DNA of 64,000 nucleotides from Pirellula sp. (lineage in GTDB: Bacteria > Planctomycetota > Planctomycetia > Pirellulales > Pirellulaceae). Shown piece by piece: positions 18,801 through 26,818 of the stretch (its first letter is position 1; every line of letters starts with the position of its first letter). Where the stretch lies: positions 1 through 64,000 of the forward strand of contig JAJTID010000038.1 of NCBI GenBank assembly GCA_021300155.1, written 5' to 3'. The translations under genes were made by a program, and so were the position numbers. The notes under the pieces are model-generated. The model made no database searches. It saw nothing but the letters and a program-made list of their open reading frames with translations, and had not been told where the DNA came from.

Positions 18801-19670
18801 ATGAATTTTGTCTTCGCGCTCTATTGTGAGCTGATTGGCATTTCCATTGGCGAGAGGCAAAGTAATTGCCCCCAGATCTTTCTTTGGGATTGGAGGGACA
18901 TCCCCCCTATTTAGATGCTCATCGAAGAAAGCCCCTGCGTCCGTAACGAAATGCGCAGCCCCAAGCCCATTTGCAATCTGACGGTTGGCAATCAAGGAGC
19001 TAATTCGCTCGAATCGCAACCTCGTACTTACTAATCCAATCTGAACATTTTTACCATCGAAAACAGGAATAGAATGCGCTACGGATAGACCACTGGAATC
19101 AAAAAAGGCGGGGGTGATGTCACAATTCGTTTGAAATTCAAGGATCTCTTTTTTGGCCTCGTTGTTGAGGCAGCGAGCAATAATCTGACGATTACTAAAG
19201 TCCGCATCGAGAACCCGCTCTACTCGCTCCACAGGGATCGCAGTACCGTCCGAAAACTCAGAATTAACCGCGACAATCTTTCCGCGAGCGTCAAATAATG
19301 CAATCGCGTCAATCTCCGTAGAGTTCTTGATCATCCGATTGCAAATGTCCGTCATCAACGGGACATCGAGTCGGCTTATCGCGTCTATGAGTTCCGGCGA
19401 AGTAGAAGCCAGACGACCGCGAAGAATCGCTGGTCGTGTTACGCGTTGAACGTCCTCCGCAAGCGATCTCCCGATATCCACTACAGATTGCAGAGCTGCC
19501 GTAGCGTGGGTATCGCCTTGATGTCCCGTAACGGACAGCCACATTCGAATTGCGGCAATCGATAAAACGACAACACCAAGCCCCACCGTCAATAACTGGA
19601 GAAACCGAAGCGTTCTGTCAATTTCACGATTTCTAATCGCCATTTCGTTTTCTCTGGGAAGTTCTCCCAT
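15813..19670 (-). CDS. Hybrid sensor histidine kinase with periplasmic sensor, four PAS domains and receiver
   Basis: The 1285-residue membrane kinase has TM1 at about 22-45, a periplasmic sensor of about 275 residues resembling a Cache-type domain, TM2 at about 323-346, and four PAS/PAC units at roughly 360-475, 480-600, 605-725 and 735-858. The HisKA box is SHEIRTP with His884, the ATPase domain has the N-box around Asn1005 and DTGIG at 1034-1038, and the C-terminal receiver has Asp1202 in CDMQMPEMDG. There is no HPt domain in the chain, so phosphate probably moves to a separate HPt; one is encoded at 23404. It is flanked by two paralogous receivers. The signal is unknown. Confidence 0.95.
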   Translation of the reverse strand: MGELPRENEMAIRNREIDRTLRFLQLLTVGLGVVVLSIAAIRMWLSVTGHQGDTHATAALQSVVDIGRSLAEDVQRVTRPAILRGRLASTSPELIDAISRLDVPLMTDICNRMIKNSTEIDAIALFDARGKIVAVNSEFSDGTAIPVERVERVLDADFSNRQIIARCLNNEAKKEILEFQTNCDITPAFFDSSGLSVAHSIPVFDGKNVQIGLVSTRLRFERISSLIANRQIANGLGAAHFVTDAGAFFDEHLNRGDVPPIPKKDLGAITLPLANGNANQLTIEREDKIHVLNRVLNHNTIEGGGIQTLVTVPTKWANREAQLASLLSIGGISAFGTLLVVTSMVLRLLRMVHREKLAVQRLAVIAQKTTNAVICFDAEGHAVWVNEGFTQLTGYDLQDVSGCTMGQVIFSDKTDTQTRDLIRSKIANGIAFRIEILNRRKDGREYWGEAEFLPIRSETGEIKEYISIIRDVTEEKLERQRLQTVFAAVTEGIVVQNTAGEIVECNVAAERILGLTSDQMRGRTSMDPRWQAIREDGEPLAGDSHPAMIVLRTGKPIRGFVFGVHTPEGDNRWISVNSEPIRAPSGLITSVVTSFADITQSREQSQRLEVVVDAAKIGTWDWDIPTGKAIYSKHWAQMLGYELEEIEQHVSAWEKVLDPETFQQTWTTVQQHLAGEAGDYRNEMRLLRKDGTYAWVLAAGKIISRFADGTPRRMVGIHLDITESKTNQTQLKKLTERYAAATTGTSDGLWDWDCQTDECWYSDRFWTLLGYSPEGPFPSSKLESIYKHILAEDRASIWQAVRRNHKEGIEFDIKCHFRKWNGEFRWFRVRGATQFDENGTPVRMAGSIQDIHDLKLTETSLIEANVRAEAANAAKSEFLANMSHEIRTPMAAILGFADLLLHECEDAIAKPSSFEYVDTIRRNGEHLLDIINDILDISKIEAGKMSVELVATNPETLIQEVVSLMSVKAQGKGIGLSALFDPSIPSVIHTDPVRLRQILVNLVGNAIKFTELGSVKLRVSCWESKQLLQVAIEDTGIGLSPEQISRLFGAFEQADTTTTRKYGGTGLGLFISNRLAEMLGGTITIESQLGKGSLFTVSIATGPIVPGVAEENLSDRNIHRFAVQTPAAGTEQQNASPLAGMRILLAEDGPDNQRLISHFLRKSGADVFIAENGRIAIEKMTSDGSLESPLLKPCPFDLLLCDMQMPEMDGYETLRWLRDHGATIPIVALTAHAMSGDLNRCIKAGCNAYATKPIDKATLTEICREWAGKVENSQAFASLAESGIG

Positions 19671-19815
19671 GGCGTGTCAAGAGTTATCGAATCAGTTTGC
19701 AGCGTTAAAGTAAGCTTACTGTCGCCAATTTTAAACGAATTGGCAACTCGTGAGTAAGCTCGTCATGCCAAAAGACAACCTTCATCGCAACAACCAAGGC
19801 TTGCTAAATGTATTC

Positions 19816-20361
19816 CTATTGGAGTATCGGGTTTGGGTTGGAAGTAGCTGCTGAGATCTCATATCGATAACAGCCGAATGCATTTTGACCATTCGACAAT
19901 AGCTGTGATTCGACCTCTTCCGCTTGAGCAGAATCGGCCGTCGCCTTCTTTCGATCTATCCAATCCCGCAAGGCGATCCACCATCGGTCGATTTTCTCAA
20001 ATGCCCGATCCACAGCCTCCGTGATCTCGTTGAGGTTCACTATCGGCTTGAATATGCAGGTTTCTGCTCCCAACGCCGTCGCGCGGAGAACGGTATTCAT
20101 GGATACCATCCCCGTACACATAATCACTTGAATTCCTGCATCCAGAGCCTTGATCTCCCGTAACAGAGTCAATCCGTCTTTGTCTGGCATATCGATATCG
20201 AGGAGAACGACCCTAGCTCCAGTTACCAATATTTTCTTGATCGCTTCGGTAGGGTCCGTCGTCGAGACGACCTTAACGCCATGTGTCTCGAGTTTTCTCG
20301 ATACAAGGGCCAATATATTTGGGTCATCATCAACGTGAAGGACTAGCGCGGAGGAATTCAT
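19816..20361 (-). CDS. Single-domain response regulator with C-terminal tail (paralogue 2)
   Basis: The 181-residue protein matches the one at 14984 in receiver and tail: LHVDDDPN, Asp55 in LLDIDMPDKDG, CTGMVSM, FKPIVNLNE and RAFEKIDRWWIALRDW. The tail then diverges and has no recognised output domain. ATG at 20361. It is directly upstream of the hybrid kinase with 145 bases between. The duplication on both sides of one kinase suggests that the two receivers are alternative or sequential phosphate acceptors; this is inference. Confidence 0.88.
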   Translation of the reverse strand: MNSSALVLHVDDDPNILALVSRKLETHGVKVVSTTDPTEAIKKILVTGARVVLLDIDMPDKDGLTLLREIKALDAGIQVIMCTGMVSMNTVLRATALGAETCIFKPIVNLNEITEAVDRAFEKIDRWWIALRDWIDRKKATADSAQAEEVESQLLSNGQNAFGCYRYEISAATSNPNPILQ

Positions 20362-20506
20362 AGGGAGTTAATCCAATCGCAGTTATTAGAGGTGCAACTG
20401 TCGCCGGTAAAAATCGAAAGTGTTCAAATCATTTATGTAGCCCGCCATCAGCGCGAACATTTACGAAAAGCTTGCATACTTACGAGGGCTCGACACCCAG
20501 ACTAGA

Positions 20507-20548
20507 CCACAACCGGTGCGATTGCAGTTTTTGCAGTATCGGTTGTGG
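20507..20548. repeat. Inverted repeat downstream of the receiver-PAS-kinase gene
   Basis: CCACAACCG at 20507-20515 is matched by CGGTTGTGG at 20540-20548, a perfect 9-base-pair stem with a 24-base loop that itself holds GCAG-TTTTT-GCAG. It lies about 30 bases beyond the stop of the leftward kinase and about 150 bases before the start of the next leftward gene. It could act as a terminator stem without a U-run, or as a regulator site. Confidence 0.55.
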
Positions 20549-20580
20549 CGACGTTAACGAATCGCCTAACGAGTCGATGA

Positions 20581-22128
20581 TTATCGCGCTGAGGCAGGGA
20601 GTTGCAAGCTAACCAGGAGTCCACCATCATCGCTCTTCTTTATTGCGATCGAACCTCCATGTTCTTCCATAATAGAATGGCTTATACAAAGCCCTAACCC
20701 CATCCCTCCTTCTTTGGTTGAAACCACTGGCTGGAAAAACGCTTCCAGTTCTTGATCCGTTAGTCCTGGACCGTGGTCCAAAACGTGTACCTCAACTCGT
20801 TCATTGGAAGAATTTGTCGAAATGTGACATACTCGATTCGTCGTAGGAACAGAATCGATTGCTTCGGCCGCGTTCTTGAGTAGGTTTACTAGAACCTGCG
20901 AAAGCTGAACGCGATCGCCTTTGACATACAGTGGTCCATCGGCTAACGCTAACTCGGGAATGACTTGATGTTCTCGCATCACCGGTTCCACAAGCCGCAA
21001 AGTCTCATGAATAAGTTCATTCATATTAAAATTTTGGACGTACCCGCGACGCCGCGAAACGAAATTGCGTAGTCGGCTGGTAATCTCACCAGCCCGCAAT
21101 GCATGCTCTTGAATTCGACCAAGATTCTCGACCAGTGTATCCACGGAAATCGTTTCGCTTTTCAATCCGAGCAGCATCCCACCTGCATAGTTACTGATGG
21201 CCCCGAGCGGTTGATTAACTTCGTGAGCAAGCGCATTTGCGATCTGTCCGATCGTGGCGATCCTTTGGGCGTGACTTAAAGTTTGCCTTGATTTCTCAAG
21301 CTCCATAGCAGCACGCCGTTGCTCGCTGACATCTGCAAAGACAAAGATATAACCACGAATCGAATCGGAAGTCTCGGCAACTGGCGAAACCGATAATCGG
21401 AATACGGCATCTGACGCCGACGAATCACGAATAGCATTCGAACCATCGCATGATGACACACGAACTTCTGACTCCCATTTGGTTTCATGAGCAAGGCTCA
21501 TCAAATGCGACTTTATGTCCGCAATACCACCAGATTCTGCGTGACTCGTCAGGGAAAACAAATTCAACGCGTTCATGGCCCATGAGCTTTTCCCCGAGAA
21601 ATGGAAGACCCTCCTTCCAACGGAGTTCATGTAGATGATCTTGAACTCGGCGTCAGTCGCTATGGCGCCAACTTGCACTGCATCCAGCATCCGAATCTGT
21701 AATTCACTTTCACGCTTTACCTCCACCAGAGAATCCAAAAGATGGGCTGACGAAGCCCGCCTTACCTGTTCAACCAAAAAAGCAACTCCGCGAGACTTTT
21801 CAACATAAGCGTATACCCCCAATTCAAGTCCATCTCGCGCCGACTCGAACGATGCATTAGCAGTGTGAATAATGATCTTTGTTTTGGGGCTGCTGTTTGA
21901 AATTTCAGCGACGAGCGTCATGCCGTCTTCGTTCACCAAGCTCAAATCGACTATAGCAACACAAAATTCAAGATGCGCAAGCAGTTCCTTTGCCTCTGAT
22001 ATTGAAGTACAGGAACTGACCAAAAAGCCAGCTTTGCTTAAGCTACGTTCGACTAATTTGCTTAGACTCAAATCGTCCTCAATACTTAATATGCGCAAAT
22101 GCAATTCCTGTTCATAAAGTAAAGTCAA
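20581..22128 (-). CDS. Soluble receiver-PAS-histidine kinase (FixL-like core)
   Basis: The order in this 515-residue protein is an N-terminal receiver with Asp61 (IVDLSLVNEDG) and Lys111, a PAS domain at about 143-268, a short coiled segment, HisKA with His302 in LAHEVNQPLGAISNYAGG (the FixL/DctB-type H-box), and an ATPase domain with N-box near Asn415-419 and DHGPG at 451-455. No membrane segments are seen. The start is uncertain: reading opens at TTG 22128, with other TTG codons within ten residues and no in-frame ATG. A FixJ-like regulator at 24099 is a possible partner. Confidence 0.9.
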   Translation of the reverse strand: MTLLYEQELHLRILSIEDDLSLSKLVERSLSKAGFLVSSCTSISEAKELLAHLEFCVAIVDLSLVNEDGMTLVAEISNSSPKTKIIIHTANASFESARDGLELGVYAYVEKSRGVAFLVEQVRRASSAHLLDSLVEVKRESELQIRMLDAVQVGAIATDAEFKIIYMNSVGRRVFHFSGKSSWAMNALNLFSLTSHAESGGIADIKSHLMSLAHETKWESEVRVSSCDGSNAIRDSSASDAVFRLSVSPVAETSDSIRGYIFVFADVSEQRRAAMELEKSRQTLSHAQRIATIGQIANALAHEVNQPLGAISNYAGGMLLGLKSETISVDTLVENLGRIQEHALRAGEITSRLRNFVSRRRGYVQNFNMNELIHETLRLVEPVMREHQVIPELALADGPLYVKGDRVQLSQVLVNLLKNAAEAIDSVPTTNRVCHISTNSSNERVEVHVLDHGPGLTDQELEAFFQPVVSTKEGGMGLGLCISHSIMEEHGGSIAIKKSDDGGLLVSLQLPASAR

Positions 22129-22639
22129 CGGCGTAAAAGAACTTGATGAGAACTCGAAAAAAGACAGTGCAACGGTCGTGAATTAGCAATTAGGAAAGTA
22201 TCCATACCTCGGGTTCAAAACGGGATCAAGATTTAGAATGACTCGTTGCAGATGAAGAATTAATTTGGCATATCGACCGGATACGCCTCCCGCGTTCCCA
22301 GCATAACACCTGTTGGTTTGTGTAGGAACACCACTGCAAACGAACTTGGCGACGATTGAATCGCCAGTATCCCTGCTTTTGCTTTTCTTCGGAAGCTTCA
22401 TCGATTCGATTCGCAGAAGTTCTCGATCCGCCATTCGTGATGCCGCAAGGAGCTTCTCGGAAGCACACATAGGGATTCCCTTAGCATGAATTCTGAGGCT
22501 AGCTTCACCACGATCGCGTTTCGGCGACGATAATCGCCATGAATGCGTGAAACCGGCGGCGAATTCAATTCCCCTAATGAACCGACCGAGGGCTAAAATC
22601 GATCGGAACACGCACCTTTATTTCAGATCGCGCTATGCT
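22129..22639. other. Divergent intergenic region upstream of kinase and LuxR-type gene
   Basis: About 510 bases separate the leftward kinase and the rightward LuxR-type regulator. A leftward open frame at 22183-22470 would encode about 95 residues with four Cys and no recognised domain; I could not support it as a gene. Both divergent promoters should lie here, but no clear -35/-10 pair or operator repeat stands out. Confidence 0.35.
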
Positions 22640-23314
22640 ATGGATGATTGCGAAAAAAACAATTCGAAACCTATCGTTCATTGGGTATCGGCTGCGGCGC
22701 CCACGGAAGAACGATTCGAAGTTGAATTACTGAAGATCGATTTTGCCGTGCAATTGTACACTTCTGCGGAGGAGTTTTTATCCAGCTACGATGAAAACTC
22801 CATAGGTTGCGTAGTGCTCTGCCGCGACAATTTCGGCCGAGAAGAATCTGATCTCTATCGGCATATCGTTCACAGGAACAAGATCGCGCCTGTCATACTG
22901 TGCCTGTCATCTTTGGACGTGCCAGACGTCGTTCGAGCAATAAAGCTTGGATTTGCAGATGTAGTTCGGATGCATTCAGACGTGGAGCAAATACGCGTAT
23001 CCCTGCAGGAAGCGACTGAACTAGAGCAAACGAGTCGACGCGGGTGTTTCCCGAGCATTCATCAAGAAATCCTCTCCATGCTGAATGCTGAGGAAGTAAG
23101 GATATTTCAACGTCTAGCAGAAGGCGTATCGAACAAACAAATCAGCGTGGAGCTGGGGCTAAGCGTTCGAACCATTCACTACAGAAAGAAGATAATTTTT
23201 GAGAAACTACGCGTCTGCAATAGAATCGAAGCAGTCGAACTGATGCGCACCTATCGAAGCGGAAACGAACATCTTTCCCTCATTGATTCCGCGAAAAACA
23301 ATACGAGCTCGTAG
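22640..23314 (+). CDS. LuxR/FixJ-type regulator with degenerate receiver
   Basis: The product has an N-terminal domain laid out like a FixJ receiver and a C-terminal LuxR helix-turn-helix (LNAEEVRIFQRLAEGVSNKQISVELGLSVRTIHYRKKIIFEKL). The acidic pair near the N-terminus is gone (VHWVSAAAP), and the phospho-acceptor position in GCVVLCRDNFG is Cys61 instead of Asp. It should therefore not be phosphorylated in the usual way and may act constitutively or by another signal. ATG 22640 starts the recognisable domain; an in-frame start 93 bases upstream is possible. It is divergent from the kinase at 20581. Confidence 0.85.
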   Translation: MDDCEKNNSKPIVHWVSAAAPTEERFEVELLKIDFAVQLYTSAEEFLSSYDENSIGCVVLCRDNFGREESDLYRHIVHRNKIAPVILCLSSLDVPDVVRAIKLGFADVVRMHSDVEQIRVSLQEATELEQTSRRGCFPSIHQEILSMLNAEEVRIFQRLAEGVSNKQISVELGLSVRTIHYRKKIIFEKLRVCNRIEAVELMRTYRSGNEHLSLIDSAKNNTSS

Positions 23315-23403
23315 CTAATGGACCGACGACAGCTCGAAGGCATTCCGTATAAAAAACGGGTCCGAGTTCATTACTGAGAAAAAATTCGCGATATCGGATT
23401 CAC

Positions 23404-23748
23404 CTAAGCATCGCTAGCCGATGCATTCGGATCTGGTTCGGCTGTCGCGCACTTGAGCATCTCGATAAACTCGCAGATCCGTATCTCTAATTCAGGGATA
23501 GGATCGCTTGAGCTGATCCTGTCTTCAATCAAACCGGCCGCTTCGGAAAGCATCGGAAAACCGTATCCACCGCATGCTCCTCGCAATTGGTGGAATGTTC
23601 GTCTGAGCGTTGTTGTATCGCTCTGATCCATTGATTTCTGAATCAACGCAAGCTTGTTTGGGATCTCATTCACGAACTCGACCACCAAATCCGAGAAGTC
23701 GGGATCTGCGGCTAGACTCGAGTGAATTGGATTTGTAAACTTTTTCAA
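23404..23748 (-). CDS. Stand-alone HPt phosphotransfer protein
   Basis: This 114-residue protein is a four-helix HPt module: FSDLVVEFVNEIPNKLALIQKSM, then TLRRTFHQLRGACGGYGFP with the phosphorylatable His53, then two closing helices. It should pass phosphate between the receiver of a hybrid kinase and other receivers. The start is a TTG at 23748, required because TAA precedes it directly, and it has a GGAG ribosome site eight bases away. In this island it is the natural partner of the hybrid kinase at 15813, which has a receiver but no HPt. Pairing is inferred. Confidence 0.9.
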   Translation of the reverse strand: MKKFTNPIHSSLAADPDFSDLVVEFVNEIPNKLALIQKSMDQSDTTTLRRTFHQLRGACGGYGFPMLSEAAGLIEDRISSSDPIPELEIRICEFIEMLKCATAEPDPNASASDA

Positions 23749-24098
23749 TTATGGTTCTCCAGGATGCGAAATAAAAGCCGTCGGGATGGGCGTGCATGCA
23801 GAAAGCAACCCTTGCATGTGGAGCACGATTAGTACGAAATGTAGTTTGGCATAAAATTCGAGGAACGGTAGGCCTCGATTCAAGAATGTTGTTAACTGTT
23901 GCTAGTGAAAACCGTTGCTGTTAGTCCAGAACGGCCGTCGGGATCAACAGGGAAGTGGCTTCATAGGAATCGACGAGTTTGAACGAATCCCTCATCCCAC
24001 TCTGGCAGTCACACTCCGCATAAATGAGCACCTATGAGCATTAAAAGAAATAGAAGCACGGTCCAATTGGCGTCAGTTAGAATTTCTGGTTGGGAACT
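23749..24098. other. Intergenic region upstream of HPt and FixJ-like genes
   Basis: About 350 bases between two divergent genes, so it holds both promoters. I see no repeat, RNA gene or conserved operator in it. Confidence 0.35.
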
Positions 24099-24731
24099 GT
24101 GATAGAGAATCTTCAGGCCGAAATCCATGTAGTGGATGATGATCCGGCAATGCTGGAGAGCACTGCGTTCGTACTTCAGCAGGTGGGTTTAAGGTCCGTG
24201 ACTTTTACTGAACCCAAAAAGTTTTTGGCGATGTCTGCGAAGCCAGAGATCGGTTGCGTTCTAATCGATCTGTCGATGCCCTCCATGTCCGGTATCGAAT
24301 TGCTCCGCGAGTTGCGAGTCCGTAATTTTTCGAAGCCTGTCATCGTGTTGACTGGCTGTGGGTCAGTGACGACCGCCGTAGCCGCGATGAAAATGGATGC
24401 TTTCGATTATCTGGAGAAGCCCGTCAAACATACAGATCTATTGGATGCGATCTACAGGGCCTTGGCGTCGGTGGAACCAAAGCAGAGCGAGGAAATTAAG
24501 CAGCAGAGTTTTGCTAGAAAGCTCGAAACATTGACCAAAAGGGAGCGAGAGATCATGGATCTCGTCTTCAATGGGCTCCTTAGCAAGCAAATTGCTGCGA
24601 AGCTTGGCATAAGTATCAAGACGGTCGAAGTTCACCGTAGTCACGTTACTAAGAAGCTTGGTGCTCGTTCGGTAGCTGAGCTGGTACGATGGCTAACTGT
24701 CTACCGACTAGAAAAAGAAACGACTGGCTAA
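24099..24731 (+). CDS. FixJ/NarL-type response regulator
   Basis: The receiver is intact: IHVVDDDPAM, Asp57 in VLIDLSMPSMSG, the Thr in VLTGCG and Lys in LEKPV. A LuxR-type helix-turn-helix follows (LTKREREIMDLVFNGLLSKQIAAKLGISIKTVEVHRSHVTKKLGA), giving the FixJ/TtrR layout of about 210 residues. No ATG opens the frame; GTG at 24099 and TTG at 24090 are both possible, and I use GTG. It probably activates target promoters after phosphorylation, with the soluble receiver-PAS-kinase at 20581 as the likely kinase; this pairing is inferred from gene type and proximity. Confidence 0.92.
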   Translation: MIENLQAEIHVVDDDPAMLESTAFVLQQVGLRSVTFTEPKKFLAMSAKPEIGCVLIDLSMPSMSGIELLRELRVRNFSKPVIVLTGCGSVTTAVAAMKMDAFDYLEKPVKHTDLLDAIYRALASVEPKQSEEIKQQSFARKLETLTKREREIMDLVFNGLLSKQIAAKLGISIKTVEVHRSHVTKKLGARSVAELVRWLTVYRLEKETTG

Positions 24732-24833
24732 TCTGACTTTCAAGCGAATCAAACCTTTACCATGTGGAAAGGCACGACTCTACCTAATTTTCATTTGCAA
24801 AACTTGAATGAACAGATTTGAGGATCGAGCTGA

Positions 24834-25766
24834 TTACCGAGTAGCGAGTTCCAACATGTGTTTCGCGATATCGATTCCGACGGCGGCGGCCGTGGCTCGC
24901 CAGCCAGGGACTGCGTTTACTTCAATCAGGACGTTCCCTCCATCGCTGGCCTCGATCACATCAACGCCGACCATCCAGCCATCCACAATCTTTGCCGCTC
25001 GGTAAGCAATGTCTGCTTGCTCGAAGGTTGGTTCAATCCGTGTGGCTGTTCCACCCAGGGAAACGTTTGCTTTCCAACTGCCACCTGCATCCCGGCGAAC
25101 ACAATAAAGCGATTCACCAAGCACCAGCAGTCTCAAGTCGCTTCCGTCATTGCTAACAAACTCTTGGACGTAGATCACCGATCGCAATTGCTCGAGGGTG
25201 CTGAAGACTCGCCAAGCCATGTCATAGTCTTTGATCCGTACAATGCCACGCCCCTCGCCGCCGAAGATTGGCTTCACGATGCAATCTTCCCCAAGAACGT
25301 TCCACGCATGGAGAGCTTCATCACGAGATTGACAGCAGATTGTTCGCGGTGTCAAAATCCCTTCGCTTCGAGCCTTCTGAATAGTAAGCCATTTGTCGAT
25401 GCAAATCTCTAGGCATCGTGGAGTATTCAACACACGAGTGCCTGTCTCCGTCGCTACGTGCAAGGCATTCATTCGAAAAATCACTTGCTCCAATGATCCC
25501 AATGGCATTGTCCGAACGAGCAATGCGTCGAGAAAACGCACGTCCATCGCCGCGGCATCTCCACGAGCAGAAGCGGATCTAACCTCAAGATTTTTTAGCG
25601 ATCGAACCGAGAGCGAATCGAATGTCAAAGGTACGATGTCGATATTGCGATGCAACTGTGTGTTGAGCTCTTCGGCCGCGCGTTGTAGATCTCGCATATA
25701 CCACCCAGTGGCGGATCCCAGTACTCCTACAGAACAACTCGTTCGACTCATCGGATCTAAATTCAT
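24834..25766 (-). CDS. RimK-type ATP-grasp ligase
   Basis: The protein has the ATP-grasp core of RimK-like amino-acid ligases: NTPRCLEICIDKWLTIQKARSEGILTPRT, CIVKPIFGGEGRGIVRI, YVQEFVSNDGSDLRLLVLG and DVIEASDGGNVLIEVNAVPGW, which supply ATP and magnesium ligands. Family members add glutamate or other amino acids to proteins, folates or methanopterin. The last is a real option because planctomycetes carry tetrahydromethanopterin C1 genes, but no such genes are nearby. ATG 25766 overlaps the stop of the upstream acyltransferase (ATGA), so the two are probably co-translated. Confidence 0.87.
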   Translation of the reverse strand: MNLDPMSRTSCSVGVLGSATGWYMRDLQRAAEELNTQLHRNIDIVPLTFDSLSVRSLKNLEVRSASARGDAAAMDVRFLDALLVRTMPLGSLEQVIFRMNALHVATETGTRVLNTPRCLEICIDKWLTIQKARSEGILTPRTICCQSRDEALHAWNVLGEDCIVKPIFGGEGRGIVRIKDYDMAWRVFSTLEQLRSVIYVQEFVSNDGSDLRLLVLGESLYCVRRDAGGSWKANVSLGGTATRIEPTFEQADIAYRAAKIVDGWMVGVDVIEASDGGNVLIEVNAVPGWRATAAAVGIDIAKHMLELATR

Positions 25767-26710
25767 GCCGCTTGACGTACTCGAATTGGCGTCGGTGGTC
25801 TCCATCGTCGATGCAGCCACCAGTATTGTTCGGGGCAAGCGTGAATGGCTCGCTCGAGACGCTCATTGTACCATCGTGTTAGCGATGAAACGCTAGCCAA
25901 GTAATCGGATGGTTGAAGCGGATCGGCGATGCCTAGAACTTGAAACTCAAATTGAAGTGGTTTTCCGCGACGTACGTTGCTGCATACCATCATGGGTGCG
26001 CCGCTGGTTAGGGTGAAAAGTGCTAACCCTTTGTGGCACGATGCCAACTGTCCCATGAAGTCGACCCAACATCCTTTCGGACCTGCATGCTGATCCGCTA
26101 GCAACGCTAATTTACCGCCATTTTTTAGCAATTCTTGCACTTCCGCAGAACTTCCCTCTTTGGGAAGAAAGTGCTGCCCTCCCATCGAACGAAAGGCCAT
26201 GAAATAGTCGTGGATGTATCCATTGTCCAAGGGTCTGGCTACTGTTGTTGAAGGAATGCCGAACAATCCAGTCACATAACCGGCTAATTCGAAATTGCCA
26301 AAGTGCCCGGAGACGAGCACGGCCGGTCTATTTCCCAAAACAATCTCAACCACCTTCTTACGATTCGGCGCATAGTAATGTTGGTGCCAATTCTCGCGAT
26401 GGATCTTTCGAGGAGCATGAGCGATCTCGCAACACATCAAGAAGAGGTGATGCCACATTTCTCTCTTGACTCTCTTTCGTTGCTGCGGTGTCCAGTTCGG
26501 ATAGATGAGCTGTAGATTCTCTTCCAGCAGAGCTTTTCGAATCGGCAGCCAATCCGTTACCACCTTGGCAAGCAAGCGGCAAATACGATCACATCGCTCC
26601 AAAGAAGTGGATTGAGTGAAAGACATGACCAATCGCAATGCCAAATATCCTAGGTAGTCGACGAAGGTGTAGGTCTGTTGCGATTCTGTTGTTTCTGCGT
26701 CTTTCGACAT
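25763..26710 (-). CDS. LpxL/HtrB-type lipid A acyltransferase family protein
   Basis: The product matches the lysophospholipid acyltransferase family. It has a hydrophobic N-terminal part (VDYLGYLALRLVMSF), AVLVSGHFGNFELAGY with the catalytic His and acidic residue of HX4E, PLDNGYIHDYF, then LALLADQHAG and a C-terminal PEQYWWLHRRW. LpxL adds a secondary acyl chain to lipid A at the inner membrane. ATG 26710 is preferred to TTG 26740. It is translationally coupled to the downstream RimK-type ligase, an unusual pairing. Substrate is inferred from the family. Confidence 0.87.
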   Translation of the reverse strand: MSKDAETTESQQTYTFVDYLGYLALRLVMSFTQSTSLERCDRICRLLAKVVTDWLPIRKALLEENLQLIYPNWTPQQRKRVKREMWHHLFLMCCEIAHAPRKIHRENWHQHYYAPNRKKVVEIVLGNRPAVLVSGHFGNFELAGYVTGLFGIPSTTVARPLDNGYIHDYFMAFRSMGGQHFLPKEGSSAEVQELLKNGGKLALLADQHAGPKGCWVDFMGQLASCHKGLALFTLTSGAPMMVCSNVRRGKPLQFEFQVLGIADPLQPSDYLASVSSLTRWYNERLERAIHACPEQYWWLHRRWRPPTPIRVRQAA

Positions 26711-26818
26711 AAGACCATCCGTGGTCAACGAGTCATCCAAAGAGCGGATGATACCATTGTCTTTGCGAGATAGAAAGAGCGGACAATCATGAACGAGATG
26801 AAAGACGAACGCGAAATG

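Noticed and set aside
22183-22611. Leftward open frame of 142 codons between the kinase and LuxR-type genes
   Set aside because: No recognisable domain, no good ribosome site, and it runs across the likely start of the divergent LuxR-type gene.
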